A DNA stretch of 64,000 nt from Tetracladium setigerum (taxonomy: Eukaryota; Ascomycota; Leotiomycetes; Helotiales): positions 1,488,001-1,552,000 of the forward strand of contig PZJY01000003.1 of the NCBI GenBank assembly GCA_031472005.1. Direction: 5' to 3'. The position numbers and the translations under genes were made by a program. A model generated the notes under the pieces. The model had not been told where the DNA came from. It was given only the letters and a program-made list of their open reading frames with translations, and made no database searches. Of the stretch, positions 59,458-64,000 are shown piece after piece (the first letter of the stretch is position 1; every line of letters starts with the position of its first letter).

Positions 59458-61900
59458 TATGAACTAAAGATTAATGGGAAAGAACAGAAAATAGTATGTA
59501 TCAAACAACGAGTGTGGCGAGATATCCAGACGGATTCTCTGATCAACAAAGCAGAAGGAATGACTTGTAAGCGAACAAGTAACTGGAATGAGGTGGGAGA
59601 AGAAGAGGGAAGGAAAGACAGGAAGTGCCCGTACCATGGAGCTTGTTATATGGAAAATCATCAAGACAGCACTACGGAATACATACAGTAGCCTTGACGC
59701 ATTAGTCTCTCAACTTTGTTGATGGCGTCCTGGGACCTGAACAGCGCCAAGGCGGGCCTTGCTCATGAACTTCTAACTTTAGAGTATCGGAAGGAAGGAT
59801 TATGCACTTCAAACAGAAGGTTTGTGATCATTGGCTACATGCCATCCCATTTGTAATCCCAAGGTGTGAACAGCATGCAAGTTACAACCTCAGACCTTGC
59901 CTTGGAAGTTTGGTGGCAGCACAGTGCAGAAGGAGACGGACGCTTTGAACACCTCTTTTTAGCGATGGTGTTCGTAAACGAACGCGGGATCCGTGCCAGA
60001 AAGACCCTTCCTTCTGTGGACTTGGTCAGTTCTTTCTGCGCTTCTCGACTCAATCCCTTACTCTTGGAGATCGCATTGGGACTACTTTTTGCGGACGGTC
60101 CTTCGTAGCCTCTGGTGCAAGGTGTAGGTGGATGTGTGAGGTTGAAGGCTTCAGGGGTAAAGATTTTAGAGTTGATGATCATCCGCTCTTTCGGGCCTAG
60201 TTCGGCCTGCTAAGCGAAGCGGGCGGCAGACACGAGATACCTTGGCGAGATCTTCCGAGCGAGAAATGCCCGAACCGACGAGGGGGAAATTACATTCTTC
60301 GGATATTTATTTATTCTGTGCATGAGATCGAAGCTATCAGTCTTTAGCTTTTTCTCTCCAAGCCTAATTGCGTACAGTACGAGCACTGTACGTAGATTCT
60401 TGAGGAAGTGTGGAGGAAATCCTTCTTCCCTCTGAATCTCTGTCTGAATCACCAACAAACTCAAGAGATGTCATCCGAACTCCGGACGCTTCTGGGAAAC
60501 ATGAAGTCCAAGTGAGAGCCGTCAACTCAAGTTTAACGTTTCAAAATGGTGTCTGAGAGTTCAAACATCTCTTCTTTCGGAGAGGTCATGCTCGTGCGAT
60601 GCCGTATGCACGTTCCCGGAAACGCCACCTTCCACCCTTCGGGAGTAGTAAGAGCGCTTTGAACCCATTTCTCGACTTCGTGACTTAGAAGAAAGTGGAC
60701 AGTAGCTGACTAGTGTTGCTATGAAAACTTTCATGCTGTTGAACACAGTCTTGGCTTCTGTGATGCGAGAGTTCCGTGGAGATTTGATGGCGACGAGCTG
60801 ATGAGAGCTGAAAACCGCAAGCTTTTGCTTGTGAACATTCCGTACAGTATTTACATCTTCAATATCTTGTATCTGAATATGGGAGCGTTCCCAAATGGTC
60901 GTGGATACTTCAAATTGGTGGTAAATGGAGGAGCGACTTTTGCCCATATCAGCGGGCGTGGTTGATAATCACCTTTCTCAGGACCCTCCATTTTACTTGA
61001 AAAGACTGTTAACTTGACAGAATTTTGTGCCATTAAATTCCATTCGACCCGCGTAAGTCTTGACAAGAACTCAATAATACCCCCTCCTTCACTTTCGATA
61101 TGTGAGAAACCTCGGCTGGGAACTTTAAGCATGTCAAGTCTACTTGAGCATGGCGTGTGGCTCTTTGCCGACTTTCGACTTTCATCCTTAGATAGCCTTT
61201 GAAATATCTCTCAACAGTAACGTAATATCAGATATGAACTTAATAGCACAATCAAACAGTAATTCCCTAAGAATCCATAAATAACTCGAAAAAGTCGAAA
61301 AGTCAGAAAGTCGGCAGAGAATTAGGAAAATCGGAAAATTAAAAGTCGAAAAGCCGAAAAAGTTGAACCCATAAAAGTTAGAAAGTCGATTTTGGTACAC
61401 GTGTCTATACCCTTACACTTTACAAGCCAGAACGAATGTAGAAGTAAAGTCCTGATCAGTGCTGCACATTGAAATACGGAGTGTCCTGGGTTCTACTGTG
61501 GCTGGTCTTCTTAATATTTTCGCATGGTCCTGTGGCACAGTCGCACCTGCCAGTCTTCCAGTAGCTAAGCGAGCAAGATTTAGTGTGGAAGGAATCGCAG
61601 AGATGTTGAAAGTGTCACAGAGGCAAGCGAATATTAAATCACATCACAGTCCATGGTTTCTACACTCAAAGTAGAGATTTAAGTTTTGAATGCTTTTCTT
61701 ATTTTTTTGACTGTCTAAGAAAAGAGAAGAGAGAAAAAAAAAAAAAAAAAAGCCCTACATCATGCATCTCCCAAATTCCCATTTTCCATGTGTATTCCTA
61801 CTATTCCTTCCCTAGGTGAGTGACAATGTGACATTGTCGGTTAGTGATGAGTGAACTCGTCTTGACAGACCAAAGGTGTGGTAGTTGTAAGCACGATGAT
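59458..61900. other. Gene-poor spacer
   Basis: No gene recognised in 2.4 kb. Low-complexity GTCGAAAA-type sequence lies at about 61275-61390, and an 18-A run at 61734-61751. Short minus-strand frames (60947-60561, 61132-60851) lack motifs; they may be decayed or non-coding. Confidence 0.45.
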
Positions 61901-62008
61901 TTGTTGGCACGATGATTGTTGGCGCGATGGTTGTTGGCGCGATGGTTGTTGGTGCGATGGTTGTTGGTGCGATGGTTGTTGGCGCTATGGTTTGTTTTGG
62001 TGCTATGG
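61901..62008 (+). repeat. 15-nt minisatellite
   Basis: Six direct copies of a 15-nt unit (consensus TTGTTGGYGCGATGG) fill 61901-61990, with a degenerate 18-nt copy to 62008. The unit is a multiple of three; the minus strand reads as repeating NNHRA/NNHRT. Confidence 0.9.
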
Positions 62009-62220
62009 TGGTCAAGACTCCTCAGCTTCAATAAAACCTGCAAAAACCTACGTCTACTCTGCTGTGTGAAGAATGTGGGTGAGTAGCGGGATAAAATACA
62101 GGAAAGAATGTCTGAGTTGGTTCACTAGATGTCACTTGTCAGTATTCACCTCCTTTGCCGTTGGAGGTTCTAGATTTGTCGAAGGCTTGAAGCCGTCCCT
62201 GCGTTGTGGGCTGTCGGAGA

Positions 62221-62436
62221 GACTGACTTATCGTAGAGATGATGTTTGTCGAGTTGTAGAGATTTGTCGAAGGGTAGAGGTTTGTCGAGGTGTAGAGATT
62301 TGTCGAGGTATAGAGGTTTGTCAAAGAGGCGACGTCTGTCGAGGTATAGAGATTTATCGAAGAGTAGAGGTTTGTCAAACAATTGAGGGCTGTTGAAGAA
62401 CAGAGAGTTGTCGAGGAGTCCAGATCTGTCAAACAG
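62221..62436 (+). repeat. 18-nt minisatellite
   Basis: Twelve head-to-tail 18-nt units (consensus TAGAGRTTTGTCGARGWG) in exact register from 62221 to 62436, the outer ones more diverged. On the minus strand one frame reads as a hexapeptide repeat (TNLYTS). A shorter GTCGAGGA-type repeat follows at about 62466-62510. Confidence 0.85.
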
Positions 62437-62677
62437 TTGAGGTGTGGAAGGAGGTGTGGAGGGTATCGAGATGTCGAGGAGTCGAGGAGTCGAGTTGTCG
62501 AGGTGTCGAGGAGTGCGTGTTTATAGGAGTTGCACAAGTCGACATAAGGTGTAGCATTGTCGAATCCGCGTCGGTGACATGGCTGGTGTCTCCCGTTAGT
62601 AACGGTCGGGACAGAGTTAAGAACTTGTTTGGGGACCCAAAGTAGCTGATCCGAGGCTCCCATCCCCAAGCAGCGTA

Positions 62678-63992
62678 TTACTGGTATGGGATATCCGGTA
62701 GAGCAGGGAGGACCAGTTGGAGCGCTTCCAGCGAAGGGTCGACTTGAACAGATCCGAATTGCTCAGCTTCCCATGGTAGCGGTCCCAATAGTACCTGTTC
62801 GAATTGCTCGGGTTCGATTTGTCCGGCTTGTTGCTCCCATTGGTGTTGCTGGTGGCCCACTTCCGTGTGAGGTGGGTAGACCATCTGGCTATGGATGGGG
62901 TAGACCATTTGGTTGTTGGTGAACCATTGGTTAATGATGCGATAACCATCATATGTTTGTTGGGCAAGAGGGTTCGGTTGAGCTGGTGCAAAAACTGGCT
63001 GCTGGTGAGACGGAGAGTTGACGTTGGGTTTGGCGACCTTTGCTGGCAATCGTCGACTTCGCTTTTGTGGTCGATCGGCTGCCTGGTTGTCGATGCGGTT
63101 GATGCTGTCGTCTTCTCGGGCTCGTTTCTTTTGGGCGTGCGTCACAGCTCTTCCCGCTGTCGCCTTTGCAATGGCCGGCTGGTTACGTTGATTTTTGGCG
63201 GCGCATGTTGGGCAAGCTGCAACGAAGGCAGCAACAACTTCCTTCTTGATAGAAGCTGACACTACCTTGGAGATCTTGGCGAAGGTGGAATCTCGACCAA
63301 GATGCTTCTCGGAGCTGTCAACGTGAGAGGCCACCAGGTGGATGTAGATGTCCTCGAGTGGTGTGATGGCGGGCATGACCGGGCATTGGGCGCCAGACTG
63401 GACTTTTCGGAAGGCGTCGAGCATCTTCGCATTGTCGACTTCGGTGTTGCTGGCGTTGCTGAAGTATAAAGTGTCGGCGCGTCGCGTCCAGCCATCCTCA
63501 GTCGAGTCGATTTGGGAGTAGGTGTAGGAGGTCTTGACATGGTAAGTCCATGCTGCTTTTCCTCGGTTGCCGATATCCGTAGTTCCGGGCTTCATGATCT
63601 CCTTTTTGAGAAGATTAATCCTTGCCTGGGTCGGCATGTACTTTCCCAGGTCGCTAAACTTCGAGGGACTGAGTGTCATGAACTCCTTGACGACGAGAAC
63701 GGAGGTCGCCTGGTAGCTGGTGGTAGCAGCAGCCTTTTTTTCCCAGACGGCGATATCGACGGCACTCATGTTGTCGGGGCAGCATTTGATGAGGTCAGGA
63801 GAGCAGAAGCTCTGGTTCTGAGAGATGAAGGCGTTGATCTCATCGTCGGTGATGTCGTTCTTTTGAACCTTCCTCTATACATCGACAGAATTAGTCAAAG
63901 TCCAGACACTTAATCAAACATACACTGCGAACTGATGATACTCCATGGGAAGGGAGGTGAGTACTTACTGCGCTGGGTTTGATAGCTGGCAT
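62678..63992 (-). CDS. Nuclear-looking protein with integrase-type H2C2 zinc finger (unnamed family)
   Basis: Two exons, 63992-63969 and 63874-62678; 406 aa if the ATG 8 bases from the window edge is the start (a more upstream start cannot be excluded). The N-terminal part is unrecognised but protein-like (FCSPDLIKCCPDN, VKEFMTLSPSKFSDLGKYMP). At residues ~187-232 lies IHLVASHVDSSEKHLGRDST followed by IKKEVVAAFVAACPTCAAK: H192-x6-H199-x29-C229-x2-C232. This is the spacing of the zinc-binding domain that precedes the catalytic core in gypsy-type integrases. No D,D-35-E core, reverse transcriptase or LTR is visible. Two basic clusters (QKKRARED, RPQKRSRRLPAK) look like nuclear localisation signals, and the tail is Gln/Pro-rich. 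Function is unknown. Confidence 0.7.
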
Positions 63993-64000
63993 CTGTGGTT

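Noticed and set aside
61901..62436. CRISPR-like repeat array
   Set aside because: Repeats are directly abutting with no spacers and the genome is eukaryotic; these are minisatellites.
62139..62669. 176-codon minus-strand ORF across the 18-nt repeat
   Set aside because: Open mainly because the repeat unit is a multiple of three and lacks stops in that frame; kept as a finding, not called as a gene.

Overview
The window is nuclear DNA of a filamentous ascomycete. The gene set is fungal: an ERMES subunit Mmm1, GDP-mannose transporter Vrg4, inositol-phosphoceramide mannosyltransferase Sur1, HapE/Hap5, a SUN-like Slp1 protein, bifunctional Ade5,7, and chitin deacetylase and galactose oxidase secreted enzymes. 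Introns are short (about 45-175 nt) with GTATGT/GTAAGT donors and CTAAC/CTGAC branch sites. Gene order, protein wording and intron style suggest Pezizomycotina, most likely Leotiomycetes (Helotiales); that placement is inference. No virus, toxin, CRISPR array or intact transposon was seen.

Layout. 1-7.2 kb: 3' end of aminopeptidase P, a FUN14 protein, PLP synthase PDX1 and an Slp1-type SUN protein. 8.3-15.5 kb: a 13-exon Mei2-like RNA-binding protein with a long, apparently intron-rich leader and a large empty spacer. 15.5-31.7 kb: a dense housekeeping run (exocyst SEC15, CCAAT-factor HAPE, FCF2, purine nucleoside phosphorylase, mitochondrial uS10m, mitochondrial TrpRS, an F-box protein, acireductone dioxygenase). 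33.6-42.4 kb: a Par32-like protein, phosducin-like PLP1, VRG4, MMM1, peptidyl-tRNA hydrolase and SUR1. 43.5-49.5 kb: a galactose oxidase with two F5/8C (CBM32) modules, an intron-bearing tRNA-Tyr and an SDR. 49.9-56.9 kb: derlin, CENP-A, homoserine kinase and ADE5,7. 57.7-59.5 kb: a chitin deacetylase with CBM18 modules. 59.5-64 kb: a gene-poor stretch with two minisatellites, then a nuclear-looking protein with an integrase-type H2C2 zinc finger.

Two things stand out. First, six genes (MSW1, MMM1, galactose oxidase, SDR, ADE5,7, chitin deacetylase) carry eight reading-frame breaks. All are in the same direction (one base missing), all sit in or beside a homopolymer run, and restoring one base per site makes each total coding length divisible by three. 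This looks like systematic homopolymer error in the assembly, not gene decay; annotators should treat these as intact genes. Second, the last gene has the exact H-x6-H-x29-C-x2-C spacing of gypsy-type integrase zinc-binding domains, with no visible catalytic core. It is the best candidate here for an undescribed (domesticated) protein family.

Exon boundaries were worked out by hand from splice signals and reading frame; total lengths and phases were checked, but no alignment or RNA evidence was available.
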